64,000 bases of DNA from assembly GCA_029204045.2 (NCBI GenBank), contig JAQNDB010000110.1, forward strand, positions 62,001 to 126,000, written 5' to 3'. Under the pieces are notes generated by a model. That model searched no databases. It was not told the DNA's origin and saw nothing but the letters and a program-made list of their open reading frames with translations. Shown piece by piece: positions 43,654 through 54,679 of the stretch. A program made the position numbers and the translations under genes. Positions within the stretch are counted from its first letter, which is position 1, and the number at the start of each line of letters is the position of its first letter. This DNA is from Tillandsia leiboldiana (Eukaryota; Streptophyta; Magnoliopsida; Poales; Bromeliaceae).

Positions 43654-45513
43654 ATGGGTGAAAGTGGTAATATTTATAGACCTCCTCTTTTTGATGGGAC
43701 TAATTATGCTTATTGGAAAGTGCGGATGAGAGCTTTTCTCATCGCAATTGATGAGCGAGTATGGCAATCCGTGGAATGCGGTTGGGTGCATCCTGTTGAG
43801 GAAGTAGGAAATTCTACTACCCCAAAACCTCGCTCTAGATGGTCCAAAGAGGAATTTGAAAGATCTTCTTACAATGGGAAAGGTATGAACGCTTTATTTA
43901 ATTCTCTTTCCTCGACTGAGTTCACAAGAATTTCCGCGTGTGAAACCACGAAGGAAATTTGGGATATTCTCAAAATTACACATGAGGGTACTAATCTTGT
44001 AAAAATTCAAAAGCTCCAGATGCTTACAAGTCAATTTGACTCTATTCATATGGAAGGGCATGAATTGTTTACAGATTATTACACTAGACTTCAAGATGTA
44101 ATAAATACATGTGCTAATTTAGGAGAAAAGATCCCGGAGTCGAAAATTGTAAGAAAGATACTTCGGACTCTTCCGGAACGGTTTAGGGCAAAGGTTACCG
44201 CCATTGAAACCGTTAGTCATCCGGATGAGATGAGTGTAGAGGAATTAGTAGGTGCTTTGCAAACTTATGAAATGACTTTTCCTACTAATCAAGTTTCTTC
44301 CAAGTCTTCTTCTAAGCTTACAGGTATTGCATTCAAATCAACAAAGGAAGAAGATAGCGAATCAAGTTCCGACGATGAAATCTCTTTTGCCGATTTTGAA
44401 GAACAATTGGCGCGGATCACAAAGAAATTTCGTCGGAAATTTTGGAAGAATCGAACCGATGGATCTTCATCCACGAAACCATCTAAAGGATCATCGGGTT
44501 CTAAATCCTCTAACCTCAAATTCCTTGCAAAACCTTCTAAGGAAAAAGATGAATTCGAAGGGGAAATCCGATGTTATAGATGCAAAGGCTACGGCCATAT
44601 TTCAACGGATTGTCCTACTCCGAAATTATATAAAAAGAAGGCTTTGCAAGCGAAAACTTGGGACGATTTTACTTCTAATGAATCAACCTCAAGTAAAGAG
44701 GAAAAAATCGTTGCTTCTCATGCCTCTCATTTTCCCTCTTCTAATAATTGTTTATCATCATTAGTCACTAACTCTACTCCTTTGATTTTGTATGAAACAT
44801 CAACAACCGGCGGAGAGTCATCAAGTGAGGGGGAGTCGGACGAGGAAGAACTCGTTGAGGCATATCAACAACTTCTTGCGGAATCTAAGAAGATGGCCAA
44901 ACATATCAAGAAGTTGAGAAAGCAACGACTTGAAGATCAAGACGAGAATCATGCTTTAAAGATCAAACTTCATGATCTCGAGGAGGAACGAGAGCTTTTA
45001 TTGGATAATAATAAAATCCTCCAAGAAAAGAAAAATCAATCGGAAACGGTCGTTAATTCCCATATTAACAAGATTGATTTTCTTGAAAAGCAGTTTGAGG
45101 AAATACATGTCACCAATCAAGCATTGACCAAGCAAGTTCATCAACTTAAATCCGACATACAAAGGATTTCAACCGGTTCCAAGAAACTTGAATGTATGTC
45201 CGGATTAGGTCAAACAAGCAAGGTTGGTTTGGGATTCAAAAAGAACCAAACTGTGAATGCTTCAAGTTCCACAATGAAATTGAAAGGAAGAACTTGTCAC
45301 CTATGTGGACTTGAAGGACATTTGGTGAAGAATTGCCCGAAAAAGAGAAAGAAGAGTCCTTCGGCAACTTCATCTACGGAGCGAACTCAACGGAATCAAA
45401 AGACACATCAAGTCAAAGGAGTTCACTCAACCCACCAAAGGTCCGAGCCACAACATCAATCATTCAAGTGGATCACTGCGAGGCAAAGACCTAAGGTGGA
45501 TCAACAGTCATAG
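43654..45513 (+). CDS. gag: A2 Gag, shortened by a late stop
   Basis: 619 residues from the ATG at 43654 (MGESGNIYRPPLFDG); A1's corresponding start codon reads TTG here, so A2 begins two codons later. Same layout as A1 Gag: gag core, CYRCKGYGHISTDC knuckle, long coiled coil, CHLCGLEGHLVKNC knuckle. A TAG at 45511 replaces a Lys codon of A1 and removes the last 33 residues, mainly the basic tail ending FPCLKF. All core and zinc residues are kept, so the protein may still work. The frame is also open through the LTR end upstream. Confidence 0.92.
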   Translation: MGESGNIYRPPLFDGTNYAYWKVRMRAFLIAIDERVWQSVECGWVHPVEEVGNSTTPKPRSRWSKEEFERSSYNGKGMNALFNSLSSTEFTRISACETTKEIWDILKITHEGTNLVKIQKLQMLTSQFDSIHMEGHELFTDYYTRLQDVINTCANLGEKIPESKIVRKILRTLPERFRAKVTAIETVSHPDEMSVEELVGALQTYEMTFPTNQVSSKSSSKLTGIAFKSTKEEDSESSSDDEISFADFEEQLARITKKFRRKFWKNRTDGSSSTKPSKGSSGSKSSNLKFLAKPSKEKDEFEGEIRCYRCKGYGHISTDCPTPKLYKKKALQAKTWDDFTSNESTSSKEEKIVASHASHFPSSNNCLSSLVTNSTPLILYETSTTGGESSSEGESDEEELVEAYQQLLAESKKMAKHIKKLRKQRLEDQDENHALKIKLHDLEEERELLLDNNKILQEKKNQSETVVNSHINKIDFLEKQFEEIHVTNQALTKQVHQLKSDIQRISTGSKKLECMSGLGQTSKVGLGFKKNQTVNASSSTMKLKGRTCHLCGLEGHLVKNCPKKRKKSPSATSSTERTQRNQKTHQVKGVHSTHQRSEPQHQSFKWITARQRPKVDQQS

Positions 45514-47229
45514 CGGACAACCCCCGGCCACAACGAATCAAGACAACCCAAAATCCAGCGATTTTGGATTCGGAAAGGTGATATCTTTCCTTGTCTTAAG
45601 TTCTAAATAGCTTATGACTGTATGTAATGCTTTGATTAGTTTTCCTTTCATATTTTTCTTAATCTTTGCATTACATGTTTCTCAATGCTCTTCGTTTTTA
45701 TACTTTGTTTTTGAACAAAAGGGTTTTTACTGAACAAGTGCATTGAATAAAAAGGGCTTCACTTTTATTCACTCCAAATTAATTTTATTTGGATTATCAA
45801 CTTTACTCCTTAATCATAATCTTGAAGATACTTCATTATAGGAGTTTTTGATTTTATAAGCATCAAATTTTAGAAATCATGTGTGATCTTTAGATGCTTA
45901 ATCTATCTCGGTTGTGTGAATTCATTGTGATAAACGTGAGACAACCGATAGACTAAAATTTGGGATTTAATTCTTTCACGTAAGAGATTGCCTTCTTACA
46001 AGGGTAAATAATTGAATTATGAAAGATGTGGAAAGAGTTACATCCGAAAGGAGTGTGAAAACTACCACCACATGCTGGAAAGAGCTGCCACCCCGGTCGT
46101 CCGGTTTGTGTGTGAAGCTACCACATGTTATGGATGCTTGATAGTATTTTATGAGAAAATCTTTAGTTGAAGCATTTGGAGATTTATATGCAAAACTCTT
46201 ATATTTTGAACAATCTCCTGGTTGGTATAAGGTGGGATAGTTGAAAGATGCTCAAAGAGCCACCCTTAGGTATTTTAGTGCTTATCTCAATTTGAAAGGG
46301 TAGAATTCAAGATTGATGTCGTTTGGAAATCTCCGTATGTCATCTTTGTAAATCCGTTACATCTTGATAGACTTTGGATCTCAAGATTATTTTTGATGAC
46401 TTGTGTTTGATGAATATAACATGAAAAACGGTTTATAATGTTTTACCTTTATTTTTCATGATTTTGGAGTAAATCTTTTTAATTTTGTGAAATTAATTGG
46501 ATTGAATGACATCTATGTGAATTCACTGTTTAAAGCACTTAAATTGATTTCTTGATGGAATACAAATCGGTATTTGAAAAGATTCTAAAATCTGGATTTG
46601 TTTCAAGAAATTATTTAATTTTTGCTTTCTGGTACCGGTACGCAATCTGCATTTTTGTTATATATACCAGAACTGAGCTTTTATCTCTCTTTCTCCATGA
46701 ACTAATTTTGTTAGTAATTTCCTTTTGTCTAGTATGTTCACTGTTTGACAATTTGTGACAAAAAGGGGGAGAAGAGAAATGACGGAGATGAGATCATCAA
46801 GAGAGGACAAACGAAACGAAAATGGAAAAATGGGGGAGAACGGAAAATGATGATCGTACCACAAAGGGGGAGAACATAGATGCTCAAGAACATGGAGAAC
46901 ATGTTAGAGATGCTCAAGATAGGGGGAGACAAAGAAAAAACAAAAGAACCAAATGGAAGACGGATCAAATGTAGGATTCTAATTTCTAACGACTAACGTT
47001 TGATTTTGTTTGGAGTTTTGTTTTGCAGGAATTACATCACTTTAAGACTCCAAGTCCTAAGTCATAGAGTATGTTCTAGGACTGTTTGGTTCAAATGTAA
47101 TTTTGTATTTATTGGATCTTTCACGCAAAGAAAATCAATGTTTTGGTGATGACATTGAGTTTCGATTTTTTGGTTTAAGATGAGTGACTTGAGCGCTTTT
47201 ATGTATTTTTGGGTTTTGTCACGAAATTG
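45514..47229 (+). other. A2 non-coding 3' region
   Basis: Starts with the remainder of the gag tail (to about 45606). The conserved A/C block is at 46023-46270, with GGAAAGAG twice, CTACCAC twice and GTTGGTATAAGGTGGG. Extra purine tracts (AAAGGGGGAGAA and similar) lie at about 46762-46930. No ORF with coding character. Confidence 0.75.
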
Positions 47230-47243
47230 CCAAAGGGGGAGAT
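47230..47243 (+). other. Polypurine tract of A2
   Basis: CCAAAGGGGGAGAT directly before the 3' LTR. Confidence 0.87.
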
Positions 47244-48618
47244 TGTTACGGCTTTTTGGTATTGGCATATTTCGTGAGTCAAGTCAGTGAGTTGAGTCAG
47301 AGTCTTAAAGGGATCAAATTGTCAATCAGCAATCAAAGACTTAGAGAAGATTCAACAAGAGCTCAATTTGACACTCAGTGTCTTGGATCTTGAAGATTGA
47401 AGTTGAAGAATTGTGGATCAGTTACATCAATCTCAAGAAGAAAGTATTCAAAAGGATCAGGTATGGTTAACTAAATAATTTTGGTGATCCGAATACTTTC
47501 TTATAGTGTAGAAACACTTGGATGAACTTTTATTTGCATAAAAATCAAAAACTGGACATGGGACATGTTCAGGATCCGGATCAGATCTTGCAATCCGGAT
47601 CCCGAAGGGTACTTGTTCATTGGCAATTTCAATCCGGATCCTAGGCCATTCCGATCCGGGTCCCGAACATGGGACTTTGCTGAATTGCATGAACGATCCG
47701 GATCGGACCTTGCAATCTGGATCCCGAACCCTTGGTTTTCTGGAATCGTCAATCTCGTTACGACGATCCGGATCGCAGTAGATCCGATCCGGATCGCCGT
47801 CCTGAAAATTTCCAGATAAGGTATGTTTTTGATTCTTATCTCTTTCCAAAGGTTTCTAAACTATAAATAGACACTTAGGGTTTCTCAAAAACGTGGGAGC
47901 TACGGCCGATCAATTTATAAAACACTTGAGAGCAACCCTAGAGGCTAGGTTTTTATCGATCTTCTTCATAGCCTCTTTTAGGTCAATTCGATGGTTCTTT
48001 CAAGAACATATCTTTTGTCGAATTGATCTAATCTTTGCTTAGAGATTTCTTCTACGGTTCTTCATTGATAATCTAAGCAAAGGATCACCATCGAAGTCAA
48101 TATTCTTATCGACTGAGTTTGCGTCGTGGATTCGACGTGGCATCGTGGATTCGGTGTGCTAAAGGCGTTTCGTGGATTCGAAGCGTGCGTTCGTGGATTC
48201 GAACGTGAGCAGTGGACGGGCAAAACGGTGGAGCGCGAGGTCCAAGAAATTGAAGGAGGGGTTAAATCCGTGGAGACGGTAATCACCTTGTTATTCTTCT
48301 TTTCTTAGGGATTGTTATTGCGCGGATATCCAACCGGTCAGCGCAAGGTCCGAAGAAGCTGAAGGAGGGGTTGAGTCCGTGGAGTCGGTAATCACCTTGT
48401 TATTCTTCTATTCTTAGTGGATTGTTATTGCGTGTTGGTCCCGTGGTTTTTCTCCTGGATTGGAGTTTCCACGTAAATCTCGGTGTGCTGTTTTTATTTT
48501 CCGCATTGGTTTTTATTTTGCACTGAGATTGAGTTTTTAAGTATTACACCTATTCACCCCCCCTCTAGGTGTTTGATAGTACCTATTTAGATCCTTGTGG
48601 ATCCATAATAACTCTACA
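47244..48618 (+). repeat. A2 3' LTR
   Basis: 1375 bp, offset 5002 from the 5' LTR with about six substitutions. TATA 47862-47869, hairpins 48122-48204, end CTCTACA followed by target copy CTAGG. Confidence 0.93.
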
Positions 48619-48623
48619 CTAGG

Positions 48624-51263
48624 TTTTGAAATCTAGTTTTCGCAATCTTTTCTTTGGTTTGCTCTTTGATTTTCTTAAAGCGGCCAACAGAGATGAAAAA
48701 GGAATTAAATAATTCAAAAACTATCATGCCGACATCCACACCGACCCCACGAGGGTATCGAGAACCGCACCACAGTCTACCATGTAAATGAAATGCGAAG
48801 GGGAAAATAGAAAGTACTGTTCGGGGTCACCAGAGACCCAAGAACTCCTGCCGCGGCCTCACCGTCGCCTAACTCTCCCCCCTGGAGGACCCTGTCGCAA
48901 AGTGGGAAGTCAGCGACTAAACAATAATGATAATAACAAAGCAGGAAAGGAAGCCAAACCCAACAGTAAAACTATCCGGAGCAACCACTTGACTCACTGG
49001 AAGAGTGACACGCGAACACATGTAACACCTGCAACATCTGTAATGCCTGTAAGACCTATACACCTTGATCTCACCGGGCACCTATCCCGACAGATCGCAC
49101 CGCTCACACCTTGGGGCACCTGACCTCGTCGGACACCTATCCCGACAGATCGCACCTTTTCCCCCACCTTTTGCTGCCTCAAACCCCACACCTACGGGGG
49201 CCCCCACCACTTCACCTTGTGGGTTAACACGGGTCGAAGACCGCTTTCCCGGAAAAGAGCACCCTTTGCGGTGGCCAAACCGCGGGTGCGCGTGTCGCAA
49301 CCACGAGCTCAAAAACCCGGACACAGGACAATATCGCAAACATAGAGACCGTCAGCGTTAGTATTACGAATATGCAGTTAAACAACTATCCAAGAATACC
49401 GAGTCTATACTTAGTCTCAAAGGAACCCACAATAATGAACCAAGTACCCAAAACGAAACCAACAATAATGAACCAAGTACTCAAGACGAAACCAACCATA
49501 ATGAACCAAGTACCCAAAATGTAACCAACAATAATGAGCCGAGTACACACCATACGATAATCATGACAGTAACGAAAATGGGCATAAAGGGGTTCTAAGG
49601 ATGTACCCACCTGAAACGCGAAGAAGGAGGTGTGCGGAAAACTCCAGTTAAAGACATTCCCACCTTGTGCCCGGAAAGAACTACAGTGAGAAGTATCGTT
49701 AATAATGTCGTCGCGGTCAAAAACACTCAAAAACGGGGCGAAACGGGCCAAAAACGGAGCTTCTGGGCTCTTTTTCTAGAGACAGGTGCACGGATCCAGG
49801 CGTGGACCGGGTCCACGGCAGCAGGCGGCAGCGGCGCAGACCAGGCGCACGCCGCAGCGGTAGACCGCTGCGGCATGGGCCGGGCCGCGCACGAGCCGAA
49901 GCGCGCACCGGGTCCACACTGTTGGGCTACGGGGCGTGCACCGGGTGTACGCCTGCAGCGGTGGACCGCGCGGCCTGGCGCACGCCCTCGTGCACCGGGT
50001 CCGCGCCCCTGGGCCTGGGAGCCGTGCGCCGGGTGTACGCCTGCGGCGATGGACCGCGCGGCCTGGTGCACGCCCTTGTGCACCGGGTCTGCGCCCCTGG
50101 GCCCGGGAGCCGTGCGCCGGGTGCACGCTAGGTCCTGTGGACCGCGGGGTGGTGCAGCCGTACGGGTGAACAGTAAACCCTCCGGTTTCGTCTCCCGCGG
50201 CTCCGGTGATGACCCCGCGAACACGGCGACTGCGGCGACGACTCCGTGGGCATGGTAACGGCGGCGGCGGCCTCCCGTTTAACGACGGCGGCGGCGGCTT
50301 CCCGTTACCACAAAGCCCACACGGCGTGCGACACCCGGACGACCCTCGCCCAACCCTCGACCCTACAGAAATTGCAAACAGAACACTACACGGTCACTTA
50401 CCGATCCTGCGAGAAAGGGGAAGAGGATCATCCCTCTCGTCTCCAACGTAAAGTTCTCCCCCGTTATTCCTTCTCCTCCCTCGATCGCTCCGTTCCTTCA
50501 CGCCCAACGTCGGATGGTGGAAAGAAGGTAGGAGGGTTGGGGTTTCTCCCGCACTCCTCAGGAGAGCCCTAACGCACGAACCCAAAGGGATGAGAAGTAG
50601 GAAAAATAAGTTCAAATCCCCAAAATCGAAACCTAAATGATCAGGTGCGAACCAGCGGTCCAATTTTTTTTCCTCGAAAAACGTGCCGATTGCCCGCACG
50701 CCTTTCGATGCACCCGAAACCGCTAAAAACTTCGAAAAATTATTCTGGGAGGTCCCGGAGTCCAAAATCAAATCCGATCACGCCGCCGCTCATCATTTTG
50801 CGGCCCCTATCACCTAAAAATATCCACAAACCCCGACGATCAGCCCATAAATTCTCGAATTCCCAACCCCTCCTTAACAACTAAAAATATTCGATTAGGA
50901 CCCATAACAGAAAAACCGAAGGGTCGACGTACTACCAAATAAATAACAAAAACCCAAAAACATAAAAGATGAAAAGTCCGATCATAGGAGGATCCCGTCC
51001 GATCACCTCGAAAAGCGTGCCGGCCACTTAGCGCGGATTCCGATGCACCACTCAAAGGCAAACGCTTTGACCCCTATTCCAGGAGATCCGTAAATCGGGA
51101 TCCGAATCCGTTCGCTTTGCCGTCCTCCGTTTTCCGAGCTCAACCGAAGAAAAATACTCACGGTCCAGGCCAGTTCTTTGCAGAAAACACAGTGAAAAGT
51201 TTTCCTAACAATCCCGTCATAAAAAGAAGTTATACAAAGGCATTGGAACGCCAGGACTCTACA
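48624..51263 (-). repeat. B left LTR, second part
   Basis: Continues from 42241. In sense order from 51263: 5' splice-like GTAAGT (50401-50396), GC-rich array with 88-bp repeats (about 50150-49780), 3' splice-like CTCACTGTAG (ends 49681), four 33-bp units (49560-49429), conserved hairpin (49291-49257) and CACCTAT-loop hairpins (CGGG/CCCG at 49075-49089; GTCGG/CCGAC at 49128-49146). Whole LTR about 3101 bp. Confidence 0.9.
49257..49291 (-). other. Conserved leader hairpin of B
   Basis: GAGCACCC with GGGTGCGC (one mismatch) enclosing GCGGT/ACCGC, then TTTTCC. The right LTR copy is at 56048-56082. Compared with D, one A-T pair is replaced by G-C. Confidence 0.7.
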
Positions 51264-54200
51264 TCACTCACCACTTAAAAGAAGTTTCGTCCTCGAAACT
51301 TAATCCCGGTCCGCCACGAATAAATCTGGGTAGCACTCGCTCATCTTTGACTCCAGTTCCCAAGTCGCTTCACGTTCTTCCTGGTTGCTCCACAGCACCT
51401 TCACATGGGGGGGGGGGGGGGTCGTCTGGTTGCGCAATCCTTTTTGTCCTCTCGTGCTAAGATCCGCACCGGTGTTCCGTCGAAGCTCGGGTCCTCTCTA
51501 AGCTCAAAAGTAGTGACCATCCATCACCCAAGTCAAGTACGCAGGCTCGGAGCACATCATCGAGAATTCGGTTCACTTGCTCGGACTGTCCGTCGGTCTG
51601 GGGGGGTGAAACGCCGTGCTGAAGTGTGGTTTAGTCTCTAGAGCTCGTTGTAGATTCTGCCAAAGGTTCGACGCCAGCCGAGTGTCTCTGGTCCACATCG
51701 TACAGATGGGTGGAAAGAGAGTCGACTTCGTCAGTCGATCCACTGTGACTCAAACGGCATCGTGCCCTTGATGCGATGCAGAAAAACCCGTGACGAATTC
51801 CATGCTGGTTCGCTCCCATTTCCACTCTGGCACAAGTAGAGATTGTAGTTTTCCCCGCTGGGCGCTGAAGTTCGAACTTTACTTGTTAACCATCTAGACA
51901 GCGAGCAGTGAACTGTGTTACATCCCCCTTTGGTTTAGTCCACCAAAAATTTTGCTTGAGGTCCTTGTACATCTTCGTGTCACCTGGATGCGCCGCAAAA
52001 AAAAAAAAAATCAAATCCTTCTATGTGAACAGAACTTAAGACTTTGGCGATCCGAAAACACATCACAACGAACTCCAAAAGGTGGTGTCTCCAAAGCTTT
52101 AAAACGAAGGCGACTGCTGCCAGTTACGGATCGTATGTCGGGCAGTTCCGTTCACATTCTTAAATTTAGCAACCAGCTTCTGGTCCCTGAGATTCCGGAG
52201 AAAAATCCGTAAGTGCTCCTCGCAGTTGATTGGAGAGGTCATCAATCCCGAACTTGTTCTTCACTGCAACCTTATTTATCTCCCTGAAGTCGATGCGTAG
52301 GCGTAGGTTTCCGTTCTTCTTTCGCACGAAACGCACGGGTGCGCCCCAAGGCGACACACTCGGTCTGATGACCCCTTTAATCAGAAAAAAAAACTCCTTG
52401 TTGTGCCTTAGATTCCCTCAGTCCCGTGAAGCCATTCCGCAAGGCGCCTAAGTGATAGGTTGCGCGTCTGGTGGAAGCTCGAAAGAGATGATGACCTCTC
52501 GCTCGGGGGTATTCCCGGCAGTTCAGTCAAAAGAACGTCGGAAGGAACCCCCCTACAACGGAGGGTGTTAGTGAGTGATGCAGAGGGTCGAGTCGCTAGG
52601 CTCACTGAAACCAAGTAACTACACATTCGCCTGATACCTCGCAAACCACTCCATTCCTAGCACCTCGTCGTAATCCTGCTTCCTGACTCGGAATTTCCCA
52701 TCATAACGCCACCGGCCCGCACCCCACCTCAGCCGGTGCTGAGAAGTCATCAACAAAGTCTCGCGATGCGTCGAGGTACCCCAGTCCTACCGCCCAACCC
52801 GTACCGATGAGCCTATAAAAGCCCAACACAACTAACCCGACGATAAGGAAAACAAACTACACTACCGCCCTCACAAGGCTCCGAGAGGTGCCAACAAACA
52901 GGCTGGGTTACTAACTACCATAACATCTCCCCTGAAAACAATGAACTCACCTGTCACCAACACGGACCGCTCCCCTCCGTCACCAACACGGGACACTTCC
53001 ATCCGTCACCAACACGGGCCACAAGCTCGGAGCATGACCACCATCCCGGACCACCCGCTCCGACTATCCATCCTACCGAGGCGACGGTCAAGACTAACGT
53101 TAGGTTTCAGCTCTAAGACCTACCACAAGGTCTACCCCACAGAAAGGGATGCATACAGGGCCTCCTAGCCGAAGGTGACCAGTACCAAAACTCCGAGTAG
53201 TCGCCAGATCCCCCCCCCCCTTGACTCATACCAGCCCCAAAAGATCGCAATCCACAACGCTCCCAAACCAAGCCTCAAGGCTATGCCTTAGTCATGGGAA
53301 GCTGGCGACAAAACCCACAAGGTAAGGTCCTACTTCCGTCCTGGCACCGACGGGGTGCGACGCTCTAAATTGCCACTAACTCTCGGTCCCAAACCGTTGC
53401 CCCACCAAGCACCGTGCATCGAATCGAGCGGTAAACTTCCAGACCAACAGTGACACTCCCAACTAGAAGAAAATCTAAGCTCTAGGTCCGCTCAACAATG
53501 ACCTCCAGGTACTGAAGACTACCCATCTGAAACCAAAAGGGTCGGAAGAGGACAAGCAACGAAAACCGCAAGAAGAACCCTGTCCAAAGTTGCCTAGGTT
53601 CACTAAACGCACTCGAGGGATCACACGCCAACCCACCAGCAGGACAACCGAACCGACACACTTGTGCATAAAACAGAAACCCAACACAAAGCTTTACCAC
53701 CACAACCCCACTAAAAGGAGCCACCCGGCACCACCCAGCGTCAAAGCTAGACCCCCTTGTAAAAGTCACCACTTACGCACCCTTGTGCGAAGCGAGGTAC
53801 GGCCTCTCTGACCCCAAAACGAGCCCAAACGAAGAAGATTTACTAGCCCCGGTGGTCTCCTTTCTCAACCTAAAGGGGAACCCCAAGACCCCACCACGAT
53901 GATTTCTGCAACCATCGCAGTGATCACAGCAAAGAGCCGCACCATGGGTAACAACCGTAGGGGAAGAGTCCTCGTACCCACCCCTACCCTATCCAAGATG
54001 CAACACGAATCGGCCGACTATCGGCTGTAACTTAAAACCCGCAGACCCCGAATGCGCAAATCTAGACGAGAGGCTACCCGGTTGCCCACGACCGACAACC
54101 CAGCAGACACTCTAACAACCGACAAAATGGCCGACACCCTAACAGACATCGGCGGATTACACTACCACTAGTCACCGGTACTAATGACGACCAGAACGTT

Positions 54201-54679
54201 GGCAGAGAAGGGGTTCGGAAAACAAAAGCCGACGCACGATCTGCTGTGTTAACAGCCGCACCAAGTGCATGAACACCGTCAGCAGGCCCACCGTGTCCCG
54301 TGCTGGTTGCTTAATCCATTGATTCCTAGCAACCCTCAATACCCCGGTGGCAGCCGGCCTCGACCCCAGCCTCCATAACAACACTACTACACGAGCCAAA
54401 ACAACACGACTACACAAGCACGACAACAGAGCTAAATCGGGAAACGAAACTTAACCCGTACACACACACAACACAAGTCAGTTCTAAACTCCGCTAGCAT
54501 AGCACTCATCCAACTATCGAGAAACGGGACCTATACTTTCCCCTCGCTCCCCCGATCACTCGGGTTCTACGCTTCCATGCCTTACTCATTTCATTCATTT
54601 GTAGCTAAGTGTGGTATCTCCGTGGATGTCGGACACTGACTGTTGTGATTAAAGAATTGTCTCTGATACCATCTTAATC
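51264..54679 (-). pseudogene. B internal region, pol remnants and unrecognised sequence
   Basis: Polypurine hairpin at 51282-51301 (minus) and PBS TGGTATCAGAG at 54661-54671 (minus). Readable pol fragments: an RT start with SPWGAPVRFVRKKNGNLR (52357-52166) and the protease-RT linker with LLTELPGIPPSE (within 52644-52408), both frameshifted relative to each other. The stretch from about 52700 to 54580 lies where gag should be but shows no gag or zinc-knuckle sequence that I recognise; it is C- and A-rich on the plus strand. It may be a heavily decayed gag or replaced sequence. Poly-G (51409-51420) and poly-C (53210-53220) runs are present. Confidence 0.75.

Larger units (their letters stand above)
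42242..48618 (+). mobile_element. A2: complete gag-only Copia-like element
   Basis: 6377 bp, target duplication CTAGG (42237-42241 and 48619-48623), inserted in B's LTR. LTRs 42242-43616 and 47244-48618, both 1375 bp, differ at about six bases by eye: a young insertion. PBS, one gag ORF, non-coding 3' region with the conserved block, polypurine tract; no pol. Closest to A1. Confidence 0.94.

Noticed and set aside
49429..49560. CRISPR-like array of 33-bp repeats
   Set aside because: Four directly adjoining, degenerate units with no spacers, inside a plant LTR; an ordinary short tandem repeat.
52941..53168. Small frame with Thr/Pro/Arg-rich product in B internal region
   Set aside because: It is on the strand opposite to B's sense, comes from locally repeated CACCAACACGG sequence and shows no known domain.
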